A stretch of 39,208 nucleotides of DNA from Strigamia acuminata (GCA_949358305.1 CASHSZ010000112.1:1-39208), one strand, 5' to 3'. Numbered from the stretch's first letter, positions 20,214 to 32,061 are shown. Numbers and translations are program-made. Notes: generated by a model not told the origin, from the letters alone.

Positions 20214-20276
20214 TTTACCATATTTCTCAAATAAAAAAAATTAATAAATTAATGTAATGTTTGGTTAAATACTTCG
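20213..20276 (-). pseudogene. Inverted scrap of IR intron (third IR-locus relic)
   Basis: Read on the minus strand, GAAGTATTTAACCAAACATT, then a variable tract, then TTATTTGAGAAATATGGTAA, matches the intron just before the M1 exon in copy A (4434-4493) and copy B (27134-27190). No exon is retained. Confidence 0.6.
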
Positions 20277-20284
20277 ATTGAATA

Positions 20285-20510
20285 CAAGGTGAAAGAAAAG
20301 TCTGAAAGTATTGAGAATGCATCTAATCTAATGATGGAAAAGTATTAAAGTTGGGTGGGGCAATTTTTTGGTGACCAAAAATTTGACCTTGGGATGTTCC
20401 TTCAAAGTCATTGGAAAATTATCTTGGAAACCGTTAGAGATGACCAGATATTTTCCAATTGTAAACTTGTAGAGCAACATTTATTTAGTCTAAACACGAC
20501 TACTCCTCAA
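20285..20510 (+). mobile_element. Degenerate MITE arm, CAGGGTGG family
   Basis: CAAGGTGAAAGAAAAGTCTG corresponds to the start of the 24082 element, and ACTTGTAGAGCAACATTTAT to its conserved internal box. Confidence 0.5.
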
Positions 20511-20574
20511 ATCTTTTGTACTAAAAAATTTTAAGAAAATGGCCAAAATTAAAGAAGTGCCAAAAACGTGCTGA

Positions 20575-20603
20575 CTAGACTAGACAAGACTAGACTAGAC
20601 ATT
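20575..20603. repeat. (GACTA)n microsatellite
   Basis: gactagactagacaagacta and continuation, five to six pentamer units. Confidence 0.7.
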
Positions 20604-20606
20604 ATA

Positions 20607-20990
20607 ACGTCGGAGCTGCATTCCCATTGCGGCTAATGGGAACAGAGGATTTAGCAGAGGGTCAGTCTGTGGCAAGACCACCAGAGGAGACCCAGGTCAA
20701 TCTGCAGCCCCGGGCTCACAAGATTGCTCTCAAGTCCGCAGAGGCTTGAGGTGACCCCTAATACACAGCAGGCAATGAAATCAGACCACACTGCTCATAT
20801 GGTCTTCGATCACGTGGTCAGTGGTTGGACTGGGTGATAATATGGCAAATTCGCAACCCTGAGACAACTGCAATAAAGATATAATCAACCCATACTGTGT
20901 GTTCTTTGTGTTGTTCTTAATCGTGATTGGTGTCCAAACGCCGCATAGTCTCCCTTTGGAAATAGGCGACCGACCGCCACTCCAAACAGA
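20607..20990 (+). mobile_element. Dispersed element, possible LTR fragment, copy 1
   Basis: GGAGCTGCATTCCCATTGCG..., GGTCAGTCTG, CTCAAGTCCGCAGAG, ACTGGGTGATAATATGG, an AATAAAGATA polyadenylation-like box and a GT-rich tail recur in the same order at 29071-29785. Layout (regulatory body, AATAAA, short tail) resembles an LTR. No coding part. Confidence 0.5.
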
Positions 20991-21600
20991 TCAATACTAA
21001 GCAATCTTTACTGTAACAGAACCAATGTCGAATCACTCTAAACATTGAAAACACTACACCGTCATTACACTACAATTTTCACTCTATTTGGTTTCATGTG
21101 GTCACTCCTTTTTACACCTCATGTAGCAAACTTTTTCCAACTTATGCTGTATTTTAAAAAAAAACTAAAACATTGAAAACTGGACAGTTTTGGTTGCCGT
21201 ATTCGTTGTACACAATATTGGAAAATTAAATAATTAAAAGAAAAATAATAACCAACGACGACATCTGTAATTAGAACTCTGCACGCGAATTGAATCAAAA
21301 GTAATTTTCAATCTAAAAGCCATGAAATTTTAATCGTTAATTTGTTGCAGCACCTCCCTGGCGTCTTTACGTCTACCTAGCCAGTAATTCGTGTTTTCGT
21401 GTATGTGTTAAGGTTAAGAGTGCCTTTCACCCTAGGTCTTCATTGTCTAAAGGTAAGAAAACCCACTGTCTGGAGAAAGTAGCAGCATACAATGTAGGAA
21501 GTCTGATATGGCTTTAATCACTTTATTCAGTTTTTTTTATGCCGTAAAGTCTAGGTCATGATTACACTGAACCAACTGAATTTGAAAGGAATCGTTTTGC
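20990..21600. other. No gene seen
   Basis: AT-rich sequence between the dispersed element and IR copy B; it should contain copy B's promoter, but no clear TATA box or initiator was picked out. Confidence 0.4.
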
Positions 21601-21677
21601 TTATTTAAATTTTTAGATTTAATTGTCATAGATTTAGCATACCGTAATCAATTGCAACGAGTGTTGCAATTATAACT

Positions 21678-21948
21678 ATGGTGTCTATTGGACATGTAGT
21701 TGTCCTGGTTTTAACGATGGTAATGTTGACTGAAAATTCTGCTGATTCAACATCAACAATAAGTAAGAGTAGCCAATATCCAATAGGAAATTTTATAATA
21801 ATTCGGTTTCTTAAAACAGATAAAAACAATCCTCGAAAACAGTTATTTGTCAATCCTTGTGGTAAAAAACATGCGTTGCAAATATTGAACACCATAAACA
21901 GCTTAAATGCCACAAGAATATTATTCATTTACACAGTCAAGGATTACG
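21678..21948 (+). CDS. IR copy B exon 1: signal peptide and start of N-terminal domain
   Basis: ATG at 21678 opens a hydrophobic run of about 16 residues ending near ENSADS, a typical cleavable signal. The rest is an extracellular segment with NPCGKKHALQIL. Donor ATTACG|GTAACT; 56-bp intron to ttag at 22004. The copy A counterpart lies before the window. Confidence 0.75.
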
Positions 21949-23101
21949 GTAACTGATAATTTTATTTCTGATGCTTTGTAATATTTTATCTTTACAAACG
22001 TTAGGCTTCAACTGTGTTTTACAATTGATTCATAATGATTTGATTGGGAAAATTGAACTACGAGTAGAATACTGGAAGGTTATGCCAGATACTTTTAATT
22101 TTACTCCTTACCAACTAATTGTGATGACGGCGGCAGATATGTCATCCTTAATGTATATTACTAATAAAAGAAGAAAAGTAAGAATAACATTACGCTATTT
22201 TAAAGCAAAATTTAATTTTTCAAAGAAAATACTTCTAGCTTGATCTAGCCGAACTTAGTATTAAAAACAAACTACTTTTATTTATCACTCTCGATGCAAC
22301 CATACTGAACGGATCTGAGCTTGATTACTATTTACAAGATCTCATTTTATTCAGGCAAAATAGTTTCTACTCACTCATCTATTCTCGACAGATTAAGGTC
22401 CGGATAAGTACAAGTATAATCCATGAACGATACAGTAACAATATTTATTATAAAGTATAAATTACAGAATTTTGAACTGTTTTCATGGACATACACGAAA
22501 ATCTATAATAAAAGTGATAATCTTTATACCAAAACAAAATTAAGTGTAAACTGTGGATCAGCAAAGACATGCCAATTTGGAAGAATATCAAAAGAAGATT
22601 TTACTTTGCTGAAGCCTGATGTTAGACTGTGCTGCTATACTAGTGAGGTAACTATGGTTTGCTTCTTTTTCAAAAACAGTAGAATAATTGTATTTAACCT
22701 ACATTTGTTTTAATTAGTCAGATATGGCTCGACCTCCATTTGTGCATGACAGAATTTTACGTTTGATTTTTTTTCAAACCAAACATTTGCGGTAAGTTTT
22801 TTAAATATGTTATAAGCTGCCATTCCCGTAAATGCCCAAAGCCTCAACACCGTTTTCGACCTTCACTTTGCTAAAACGTAACAAGTATTTGTTATGTGTC
22901 AACATTTTGTTGATAAAACGTGGGATGGCTAAAACAAACTGTCGCTTAAAAATGGCATCGCTAAAACATGCCTGAAATATGTAAAAAAAATTTCTATCGA
23001 CCTGTCGTTCATTGCTAAAACATTACAAATTTGCATTTTTTTTTTTGCTAAAAAAAGGCATTGCTAAACTGAACTTATCCGAATCCTACCACTCATACTC
23101 G

Positions 23102-23396
23102 TGGAGGCTGTTGTGGATCTGACGGCAAAAGCCATGACTGTTCTCACAGAATTCACAACAACTTCTCATCAGCTCTCACTCTCCTCTACTCCCCACACCA
23201 TTCAGCTCTCTCCTACCCTTCACTACATGTAGGTCATACCACTCCGCGAGGGAGGGATGACCTCGTGGCCTTTGGGCAGTGTGTGTCAGTGATGCGGTCA
23301 CCCTTGGGTGGCCAAGCGGTCACAATATTTGTCGCATTTTTGGTGATTGGAAAATATCCAAAAAAAACAATTTTTATTTTCAACAATTTTGTAGCA
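23102..23396. mobile_element. Insertion in IR copy B intron, possibly SINE-like
   Basis: Copy A passes from ctcatactcg straight to aatttaatttaa (1018-1036); B has ~295 bp between. It contains a C/T-rich tract and GGGTGGCCAAGCGGTCA, which resembles a tRNA A box. No B box was identified, so the SINE idea is weak. Confidence 0.4.
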
Positions 23397-23790
23397 GAAA
23401 TTTAATTTAATTTTATTTTTGTAAAAATTAAAACTTATATTATGCAACTTAAATCAATCTAAAAGTAGTGCATACCCAACTCAGGTCATCTTTAGTTGCA
23501 GAAACGATATTGAAACACCTGAAAAACGTAACAACAACGTTAAAAAGTGGTGCATTTTAATCACGTAGTTAAAAGTCATAAAACAAAAATTGACAATGAG
23601 ATTATTCATACCATAATTGGACCAAAACCATTATTTTTGCACAATCAATTCCCACAGCAATTGTGTATTGTTTGATTAAACTTTGCCAAATGATTAACTG
23701 TCCTCCATTTTTAGTTTGAGGACATCTGACAAAGTTTCATGATCCAAAATAAATAAACTTTTTGCATCTTTGCAGCATACTGAGGAAGGT

Positions 23791-23793
23791 TAA
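23791..23793 (+). other. Premature TAA in IR copy B S1 exon
   Basis: Copy A has TAT here (GGT TAT ACA). The first half of the exon in B is also rearranged (cgaaatcctacaggcgaaga), and the AG used in A is changed to AC. Confidence 0.7.
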
Positions 23794-24081
23794 ACGAAAT
23801 CCTACAGGCGAAGACCTATGGGGCGTGGTGAGTTTGTTATGCAGTGTAAGCGATATGATCCAAAAAGCTGTATGGTTCGGCACGCACTGGACCAGATACA
23901 TTTCCAGGACTGGAACCGACCTTCAGTGTCTGACAAACCTGTCTCAATGATTGGCACATTAGGATTCTGGATGAATGCTCACTCGTGTGTAAATTTTTAT
24001 CTGAACTCTCCTATATTTTCAGTAAAAATTACTTCCTATATAGTTTGGTTTTGGTATGAAATGTCTGGTTTTAAAAATATA

Positions 24082-24843
24082 CAGGGTGGAAGAAAAGTCT
24101 GTTCCCCTCAAATATTTCCTGAGCAATTGCATCTAGGCCAACTTTGATGAAGCGATCATATAGGAAGTTGGGTGAGAGCAATCCAATGATGTCATCAAAT
24201 TTGACCTTGAAGGCCATTTTCAAGGTTATTAACTTGCTAACTTCTAAACCAATCAGGTTAGAGAAAAAAAGTCAATTACAAAGTTGTAGAGCATCATCAA
24301 ATTAGTACTATCCAACTTATTTTAGTCATCTTAAGTTAAATGTTTTCCTTTTAAAAAGGAGACAAATCAGCTGAAATAAAGCCAGCCATTGTGACAAAAC
24401 TTAAATTTTTATTGCAAAAATACTGAATTACTTAAATAAACGTATTCAAATGTGCATCATTATGCAAGTAAACAAGAAAAACCACTGCCTTTTTTTAATG
24501 CTTCAATAATTATTTTATCACAAGAATAAAAAATTTCACTTTGCTGTTTTTTTTCTGATTTGTCTCCTTTTTAAAAAGAAAAAATTTAACTTAAGATGAC
24601 TAAGATAAGTTGGATAGTACTAATTTGATGATGCTCTACAACTTTGTAATTGACGTTTTTGCTCTAACCTGATTGGTTTAGAAGTTAGCAAGTGAATAAC
24701 CTTAAAAATGGCCTTCAAGGTCAAATTTGATGACATCATTGGATTGCTCTCACCTAACTTCCTATATGATCGCTTCATCAAAGTTGGCCTAGATGCAATT
24801 GCTCAGGAAATATTTGAGGGGAACAGACTTTTCTTCCACCCTG
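24082..24843. mobile_element. Foldback MITE, 762 bp, TATA target duplication
   Basis: CAGGGTGGAAGAAAAGTCTG at the left is mirrored by CAGACTTTTCTTCCACCCTG at the right. The arms pair over about 285 bp each with few mismatches, around a ~190-bp centre. TATA flanks both ends (24078-24081, 24844-24847). Copy A lacks it at the matching site (near 1728). Frames inside are arm artefacts. Confidence 0.85.
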
Positions 24844-25143
24844 TATATACCGTAGATACCGTATATACCATACATATACCAAATCGTGGTCCGGGCGTTT
24901 ATTTGTTTTTTTAGACCAGACCCCCATGGGCCTAATCGAACCCGAAAATCGCTGTTTTATTACAGAAAGAAAATCGCTTTTTTTTTCATAAAATGATGAT
25001 TTTTAGGACCCCGGCGTTATTTGCCTGAATCGCCGCTGACCCACCAGCGTTTAAATGAGACTTAGCGCATATCAGAACCCGGCACCAATTTGAAGTTTTA
25101 CGATATTTAGCAGCCATGTGCAAATATATTTCTTAGAGGTACA

Positions 25144-25266
25144 CATTTTGTAGCGTTTTGTAGCATTGTGTAGCATTTTTGTAGTATTTTGTAGCGTTTT
25201 GTTGCATTTTGTAGCATTTTTGTAGCATTTTGTAGCATTTTTTAGCATTTTGTAGCATTTTGTAGC
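25144..25266. repeat. Decamer array (GCATTTTGTA)n
   Basis: About a dozen 9-11 bp units of gcattttgta. Copy A has a single attttgtagc at 1974, so the array grew in B after duplication. Confidence 0.85.
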
Positions 25267-25560
25267 TTAAAGGTGAGAGAAAGGTGAAAAAAATTTTCAG
25301 AACCAATGGTTTCTTCATCTGAAAGTTTCAGGGAGTAGAATCCAAATGTGACAGTTTTGTCAGACACTATGTCTAGACCACACAGCTTACACTTTGGCTT
25401 ATCCTATTTCTCATAAATATAAATAAAATAATAATAAATTTACGAAAATACTGTATATGCGCATTTGCTTATTTTTGCAAGCATTTTTAACAAGATTTAT
25501 TTTGTATTCATTCTGCTGCTTCAATTATCATGTGTACATGTACTCAATTATTCAGACTTT

Positions 25561-26903
25561 GAGTGTCTCGCCGAACACCTACCATGTGAATTATTTCATA
25601 ATCATGTTAATTCAAAAAAACCTTTTGATTATGAATTGAAGTAAATGACATGTGACGAATTCAATGAAACATGTTAAATTCATGTGACATTGTTGCATCA
25701 TTGTTTTGCAACTCGTAACTTTTAAACCAACAATGCTACGCAAAAAATATCAATTGCAAAGTTGTAGAGCACCATCTAATTAGTCTAGAACTATTCTTAA
25801 AAAAATTATCTTCTACTGAAAAGTTTTGAGAAAAAAAGGTTTGAAACATTGGTCTACTCTGCTTTGTAGCTGAGCTTTGTAGCCTAAAACTATCAGGGCA
25901 ACCAAGCTAATCCTCAATTAGGACACTTTATTGGGTCATACATGTAAGTAGAAGAGAGGAAACACAAAAGAAAAGAAATAATTTATTTTGGGAATACATT
26001 CCACATGATAGTTTTAGGTTACAAAGCTGAGGAGACTAACATTTCAAACCTTTTTTTCTCAAAACTTTTCAGTAAGAAATAGTTTTTTTAAGAACGGTTC
26101 TAGACTAATTGGATGATGCTCTACAACTTTCTAATTCACCTTTTTGCTCTATCTGTCACGGTTCTCGAGTTACAATATGGATGACCTTGAAGATGACCTC
26201 AGAGGTCAAATTGGATGTCATAATTGGATTTCCCTCGACATACTACCCTTACAATCATTTTGCTGAATCAACATCTAGAACAGTTTGGGAATTATTTACT
26301 GTGAACCATACTTTTTGTCCACCCTGTATAACTCCTGACAACAGGAAGTTACGGTTGGTTCTAGTTTTGGTTATTTGGTTCATGTTTCAAATCAAATAAT
26401 CGCTCTTGTAACCCTTGCATGATTCTACAGAATCATGCAGCCCCGTCAATTGAAGGCGAAGGTCGGGATATTCATGTTTCCGTCGACGGTCTCGCCGAGG
26501 ATACCAGCCTTGTGCGTACGGTATTCTCCTGGCAGGACAAGAGAGCCATGTGCGGTACCAAAACATTCGGTTACCGTTAGTAGCACTGTTACTGTAAGAA
26601 ATTGGTTCCATCACCTGATGGTGCCAAAGCAGTCTGCATGCTTGGTAAAGAGCATGTAGTTTAAGAACAGTTCTAGACTAATTAGATGGTGCTCTACAAC
26701 TTTGCAATTGACATTTTTTGCGTAACATTGTTGGTTTAAAAGTTACGAGTTGCAAAACAGTGATGCAACAATGTCACATGAATTTAACATGTTTCATTGA
26801 ATTCGTCACGTCATTTACTTCAATTCAAAATCAAAAGTTTTTTGAATTAACGTGGTTATGAAATAATTCACCTGGTAGGTGTTCGGCGAGACACCCTGTA
26901 TAT
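25561..26903. mobile_element. Nested foldback MITE complex
   Basis: Outer arms 25563-25800 and 26662-26901 are ~240-bp inverted repeats starting GTGTCTCGCCGAACACCTAC. An inner pair (about 25800-25895 against 25995-26098) surrounds a spacer, followed by a CAGGGTGG-type arm ending tccaccctgtata at 26331, then the 26403-26660 block. Copy A has none of this at the matching point (near 4190). Confidence 0.75.
26403..26660 (-). repeat. Dispersed ~260-bp repeat with hairpin
   Basis: On the minus strand it aligns with 3055-3325: TTTGGCACCA, TCCTGCC, TCGGCGAGACCGTCGAC and the hairpin GCATGATTCTGTAGAATCAT in the same order. Sits inside the outer arms of the 25561-26903 complex. Confidence 0.65.
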
Positions 26904-27409
26904 CCGGATAACCTTGGCATTAGTTTCTGGTAAACATGACGTTACATAAAAATTACCCAGAATGCATTTTTATTATCTGAAACAAGAAAATATTTGTCGA
27001 TCTGTTTAGCCCATAAAAAAAAATCATATTCTGACCCCGGAAATCGTATTTTAGCTCATTTCCATTTTCGGTACTAAAATGTCGTTGGTATGTCGATCTA
27101 ACTTATCGTTCATGCGACGATATTCTGATCGAAGTACTTAACCAAATGTTACATTAAGGTAGTTTTTGTTATTTGAGAAATACGGTAAACTAAATTAAAA
27201 AAGAGCACGTTATCTTGTCCGTTTATTTTTTCTTATACATTCTATTCATTTTATTAGCAAAATGATATGTTCCGAGGGACATTTGGAGTTTCTACGTTTT
27301 ACATTAAACGTTTTGAATACACGGTTTTTCCAATAATAAGGGACACGTGGGGTTTTATGATTAAAAAGGACACCGATGTAACAAAATATTTGTGGATGAC
27401 ATTTCTAAA

Positions 27410-27416
27410 CCATTTC
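27410..27416 (+). other. One-base deletion in IR copy B M1 exon
   Basis: aaaccatttcc in B against aaacccatttcc in A. The frame shifts inside the FLNPF motif and meets a stop (TAA at 27471-27473) in place of M1. Confidence 0.8.
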
Positions 27417-27583
27417 CACTACTTGTTTGGCTCATTATATTCACTACATATTTGCTCATTACTTTGTGTTTAAATCTTTCAAAGAGAAACAAGAAAGAAA
27501 CAACCAGACATACTCTGTCAGGTAATTATAACGGGTAACAAACACTATCACTCGAAAGAATCCACTGATTGCTGTTGACAAAG

Positions 27584-27983
27584 ACTATACTCTTTCCACA
27601 TTCAAGAGGAGCCTTGGTAGCGGGCTCCCATCGCCCGAGTCATTTCACTTGTGTAGTGATACATAAAAAAAGACCCAAAACAGCAGACTCAATACAAAAT
27701 TCAAATAACATGTGCTTTCTAGACAAAGAAAGCACTAAAATGAAAAGAAATTTGTTTTAATTATAAACACCATAAAACTTTATTTCAAAGATGGAAAACA
27801 TGTTTTATTAGATAATAACATTAAATGTACACCATTTCAACCATAATTATTCACGAATTGACTAAAAATCATAAGGAACTACTTTTCCTAGTAGCAGTAG
27901 TTCAACTGCAGTTCTGAGTAATTAAATAGGGCCAATGGGAGCCCCGCTACCAGGGCTCCTCTTGAATGTGGAAAAAGTATAGT
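27584..27983. mobile_element. Foldback MITE, 400 bp, in IR copy B intron
   Basis: ACTATACTCTTTCCACATTC is mirrored by GAATGTGGAAAAAGTATAGT; the arms continue about 45 bp through GAGGAGCC and GGGCTCC. Absent in copy A (4888-4910). Confidence 0.75.
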
Positions 27984-28009
27984 TCACCCAATTTTGTTTG
28001 ACAATGTAG

Positions 28010-28110
28010 AAACGTTCCAGAAAAAAAAATAAACGTGTAAACAGAAACTGTACCTAGAAAAATAGGTGATTGGTTCCAGATCATTTGGCAACAAACAAGG
28101 GAAATTCCAT
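28010..28110 (+). pseudogene. IR copy B pore exon, disabled
   Basis: Nine A residues where copy A has aaaagaaaaa (ten bases) shift the frame and create TAA at 28030. Further down, the WFQIIWQQ-encoding bases are still preserved. Confidence 0.65.
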
Positions 28111-28207
28111 AAATATTTTGTAGGAAATTACCATTAATATTTATTCTAAAAGGGCAATATTGTTACGTGGGGCAGGGGTGGCCACACAACTTTTAAATTA
28201 GATTTAA

Positions 28208-28276
28208 ACACATACAGGAAACCATCCCAAGTCATTTTACTATTGGGATGGCTTGGGGATGGTTTCCTGTATGTGT
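28208..28276. repeat. Inverted repeat, 25-bp arms
   Basis: ACACATACAGGAAACCATCC and its mirror GGATGGTTTCCTGTATGTGT enclose ~20 bp; absent in copy A. Confidence 0.75.
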
Positions 28277-28299
28277 ATCGGTCCACAACATTAAATAAA

Positions 28300-28920
28300 G
28301 GGTTTCATGGACCAATATACTTATGTAAAAGTGTTGGAGGATTGTCATGCTTACATGGATATTTCAGCAGGAAAATGATTCTAAACATAAAGTCAAGTCA
28401 TTTGCTCAGTGTTCCAAACCCATCACATGTAGGTTTTGACTTGGCCTGCACAATCACATACAAAATTTTGGTTATCCAACAAAATATTGAAATGTATTGT
28501 TCAAATAATCAATGATTTTCTGAAGAAACCGGTTTTTTTTGTGATTTTTTGAATGTGGTGCTAAGCTTTTTCTGCCGGCCCAACTCACTTGAGGCAATTA
28601 GCGTGGTGCCCCAATACACTTGTGTCAAGTAGCGCAAATTCAAATGGCCATAACTTTTGGCCCATTTAAGTTAAAATTTCATTTTTTTAAAAAAAATAAA
28701 GCCCAATGTTTGTTCTACAAGTTGCATTTATTTATTTTGATTAAAAACTTTTTTTTGGGTTCAAAATTTACGATTTTATTTTTTGCAACATCACAAAATA
28801 CAAGCGGCCCAATACACATGGGTGCGGGCTAGTATTAGACATTGTGTCAGTGAGGTTCAATTCTGACATGCAGAGTCCTGAACATATGTGTATAGTATGT
28901 TGTGGTCATTTGGTGGGTAT
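28300..28920. other. Copy B-specific intron sequence, nothing recognised
   Basis: Inserted relative to copy A. A 90-codon frame at 28243-28515 starts inside the inverted repeat and has no known domain. Confidence 0.4.
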
Positions 28921-29070
28921 TTGAAAAAGTATTGACCAACTGAGTTGCCAAGTTCGACAACATGTGGTTAGTTCACTAATTGCAAAATCAACTTAAATAT
29001 TGTGTGACCAACTACCACCAGTTGGCACTGGCAACATTATGAGGGTGATCCTCAGCTAGTCCTATGACAT

Positions 29071-29785
29071 ACCGTTGGAGCTGCATTCCTATTGCAGCCA
29101 ATGGGAACAGAGGATTTTGTTGTATTTTGAGTCACCTCGATCCGATAAGGCCTGGGGGAACAGAAATTCCGGATTGATGGTTTCACCTCCAGGTGGAGTT
29201 GTATAGTATACTCTCGACTCGTGGGCACTTACTGATTGACCGATTGTCATGGCCACGCATACTTCAAGTTCAAGCATGAATTAAACGTTCTCGACATTTT
29301 ACATCACTACCGCTCATCATTTCTCATTGGAATTATTCAAGAGATTTAGCAGAGGGTCAGTCTGCAGCGAGACCACGACATCTGACCCAGAACATATAGT
29401 GTCTTGTGCAAAGGAGACGATGGCGATTACGACTGCAACAACCCATGTTAATCTGACCACACTCTCCATGTGGTCCTCGACCACATGGTCGGCAGTTGCA
29501 CTGGGCAGGATGACTGCTAGTTTTAGGATGGTCAAGAGTAGACCCAGGTCAATCTCCAGTCCCAGGCTGACAAAATTGCTCTCAAGTCCGCAGAGACACA
29601 TCCGGCAACGTAATCGGACCACGCTGCTCATGTGGTCTTAAATCACGGGGTCAGTGGTTAGACTGGGTGATAATATGGTGAACGCACAACCCCTAGACAC
29701 CCACAATAAAGATAATATCAATCCAAATTCTGTGTTCTCTTTCTCTGTGTAGTTCTTAATTGTGATTAGTGAACAAACACCCATG
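29071..29785 (+). mobile_element. Dispersed element, possible LTR fragment, copy 2
   Basis: Longer relative of 20607-20990. It interrupts sequence that is continuous in copy A (5490-5520, tttgtcctccccaagccatgaggcgac). Contains AATAAAGATA near 29705. Confidence 0.55.
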
Positions 29786-31165
29786 GTCCTCCCCTAGCCA
29801 TGAGGCGACCGACGACCACTCACAATTATTTAGTCAAATGCAATTCAGTCATTATTTGAACCATTTAAACCACCGAATTTCAGTGTAAAAATTCCATACC
29901 CCAAGCTATGTTAGAGAGAATTTTTGAAAATCGCCAAGTTAACGTCTGAACTTTTTTCTTTCAGTTTGTATAGCAACTCAAACAAAATATATGTTTGTCA
30001 TGTTGATCTCTATGTGTTACGGTGCTGTATTCTACACGTCATTGACTGTCGCAACAACTAAAGATCGATACAACGACATTCACGAATTACTATTGAATGA
30101 AAAAGTCAACTTGTTTGCTACAGAAAAAACTTTTATATATGTTGACATTATGGTAATGTCGTTACAGATTGTTGAAGGGAGTAAAATTCATCTTGTGATT
30201 ATTTAGTGTAGTAAAATATTCCATTTTAAATTTCAGGCAGGAGCAAATACAAATCTAAAGCAGAAATTGCGGAAACGTATGGAAAAAAGCGTTAATAAAG
30301 GAAGCGTTTCTACCCACTCCGAAATGACACAACTGCTGTTATCTGAAAACAGTGCTTATATTGCTAGTTACGAATATTTACGAGACATTTCAGTTCAACA
30401 AAGTGAAATTAATTCTTGCATGTTCAGTACTAAAAGAATTCCTGTACCTCATGCGTCATACTTAAGATTCAAACGACGATCAAAGCATGTAGAGATAATT
30501 AATCAGAAGTAAGTATGATATGCGTGAGCTTATATTCCAGCATTCTGAAAACAATGGATTTGGATAGACATTTTGGATAGACACTGTTTCTAGACCGAGG
30601 TTTCATGGTGACTTCCTATAATTTGACAACCGGCAGCAGTCGTAATAGGTTGGAGGAGTCTTACTTTGCAACTTCGAACAGAGAGAAACATAAATATGTG
30701 GATAAATTTAGTCTCAGAAATTATAGAAGGGAATAGGGGGGTAGGGGACAAGAAGCAGACCCAATGCATGTCAATCTATTGCACTGTGCTGAAAATTGGA
30801 CTTACATATTCTGAATAATTATTTTCATATTATTTCAGAATCCTCAAGTTAAAAGAAAGTGGAAATTTAGCCAAAGTAACCAATGACCAAACGTTAGAAC
30901 CTGGAACAACTAACTGTGGTGGAAATGATCAGATAGAGAAACCAATCTCTACATATCACGTGGTTACAGCTTTTCTGGTCATCGTTGGAGGCGTTCTGAT
31001 CTCAGTGATGACATTGCTTGTAGAATTAGTTTATGCGCGTTACCAGGGCTGGCAAAAAACACAATTGAGGCGAGCAGTGCAACTGCACAGAGCGCCAAGA
31101 CGTACGAGACGCGTCCTGTTGTAGTATTAAATCTTGGTTGAACTAACGAACACTGTCCATCCAAT

Positions 31166-31171
31166 AATAAA
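31166..31171 (+). promoter_or_regulatory. Polyadenylation signal AATAAA of IR copy B
   Basis: Same context as 7343-7348 in copy A; only about 40 bp after the copy B stop because of the 3' UTR deletion. Confidence 0.5.
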
Positions 31172-31289
31172 TTAACTTTTCATCCTGTAATATTGTCTTT
31201 TTTTCTTGCCGTTTAGTGTTGGGATTTTGTTGGTGATATTGTTCAGTGTGTCACTGTCAGGTGGCATACAAGCGTATTTGAATATATAT

Positions 31290-32060
31290 GTAACTAATAA
31301 GAGAATAAATTTCACTTCCTGTTTAACATGCAAACGTAATACGTGTGTTCAGTTTTAACTGCAACCTCATCTTGATGCAAATAACCCCATCCAAGCAAAT
31401 CTCAACAGGTTATAAACCCAGGTAATCTGTCCAACTCTGTATTGCTGAAACTTAGGCTTTCTGCAATTACGCTGTATTACATATACCTTTCTTTTTATTT
31501 TTTTTGTATACTGTATAAAGGGCTGTGGAGAGATTACGGATCAGAGAAGAAGATTCTTTTCTTTGGAATGAATTAATTCATCGATCGTGGCAGAGAATAT
31601 TAGAGGACCTCGCACGTTATTCTCTGGTCTCAATTTATGTGCAGTTTCAAAGATTATTAAAGTTTTAAAATAATATCCCACAATAAATCCAGCTAAAAAT
31701 TAAAAATCAAACTTTTTTTTAGATAGAAACCTCTATGCATTTCGTTTTCGTTTCCCCTCATCGTATTTCCACCTTTTCCTTTTTTAAATTATTTCCGATG
31801 TGATGCAACAGCCTCCAGTGACGGGAATTTGCAACACAACGAATCACATGATGGCTACAACCAATAATAATGTAATGCTGGTGACACACAACTTTTGTAG
31901 GCTTTTTCAGTCGAAGCAACTAATTATGCGTCTCTTTGTTATTTTCATGGCATGACAAACTTTTTCAAATTAATTTTTTTTCCCATATTGAGGTTTGGTA
32001 GTCTTAAAAATCAAGTTTAATTTATATATTGCCAAAGGACCAAAAGATAACATTAAAAAG
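31290..32060. other. No gene seen
   Basis: AT-rich; does not align with the copy A side (7710-8186). Confidence 0.4.
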
Positions 32061-32061
32061 T

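Larger units (their letters stand above)
21678..31124 (+). pseudogene. Ionotropic receptor copy B, complete exon set but disabled
   Basis: Paralogue of copy A, same exon order and phases: 21678-21948, 22005-22177, 22239-22397, 22468-22647, 22718-22791, ~23776-23988, 27258-27521, 28010-~28110, 29965-30152, 30237-30508, 30839-31124. Exon 1 gives a signal peptide (MVSIGHVVVLVLTMVML). S1, M1, M3 (FVMLISMCYGAVFYTSLTV), S2 (RRSKHVEIINQK) and M4 with a basic tail are all recognisable. Lesions: TAA in the S1 exon at 23791; one base missing in the M1 exon (264 nt against 265 in A), shifting frame after FLN; one base missing in an A run in the pore exon, giving TAA at 28030; and a TAA at the codon where A has TGA. 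The 3' UTR is about 430 bp shorter than in A. Flanking exons are little changed, so loss is probably recent. Confidence 0.82.

Noticed and set aside
24708-26399. Frames at 24708-24914 and 26109-26399
   Set aside because: They lie in MITE arms and change between copies.
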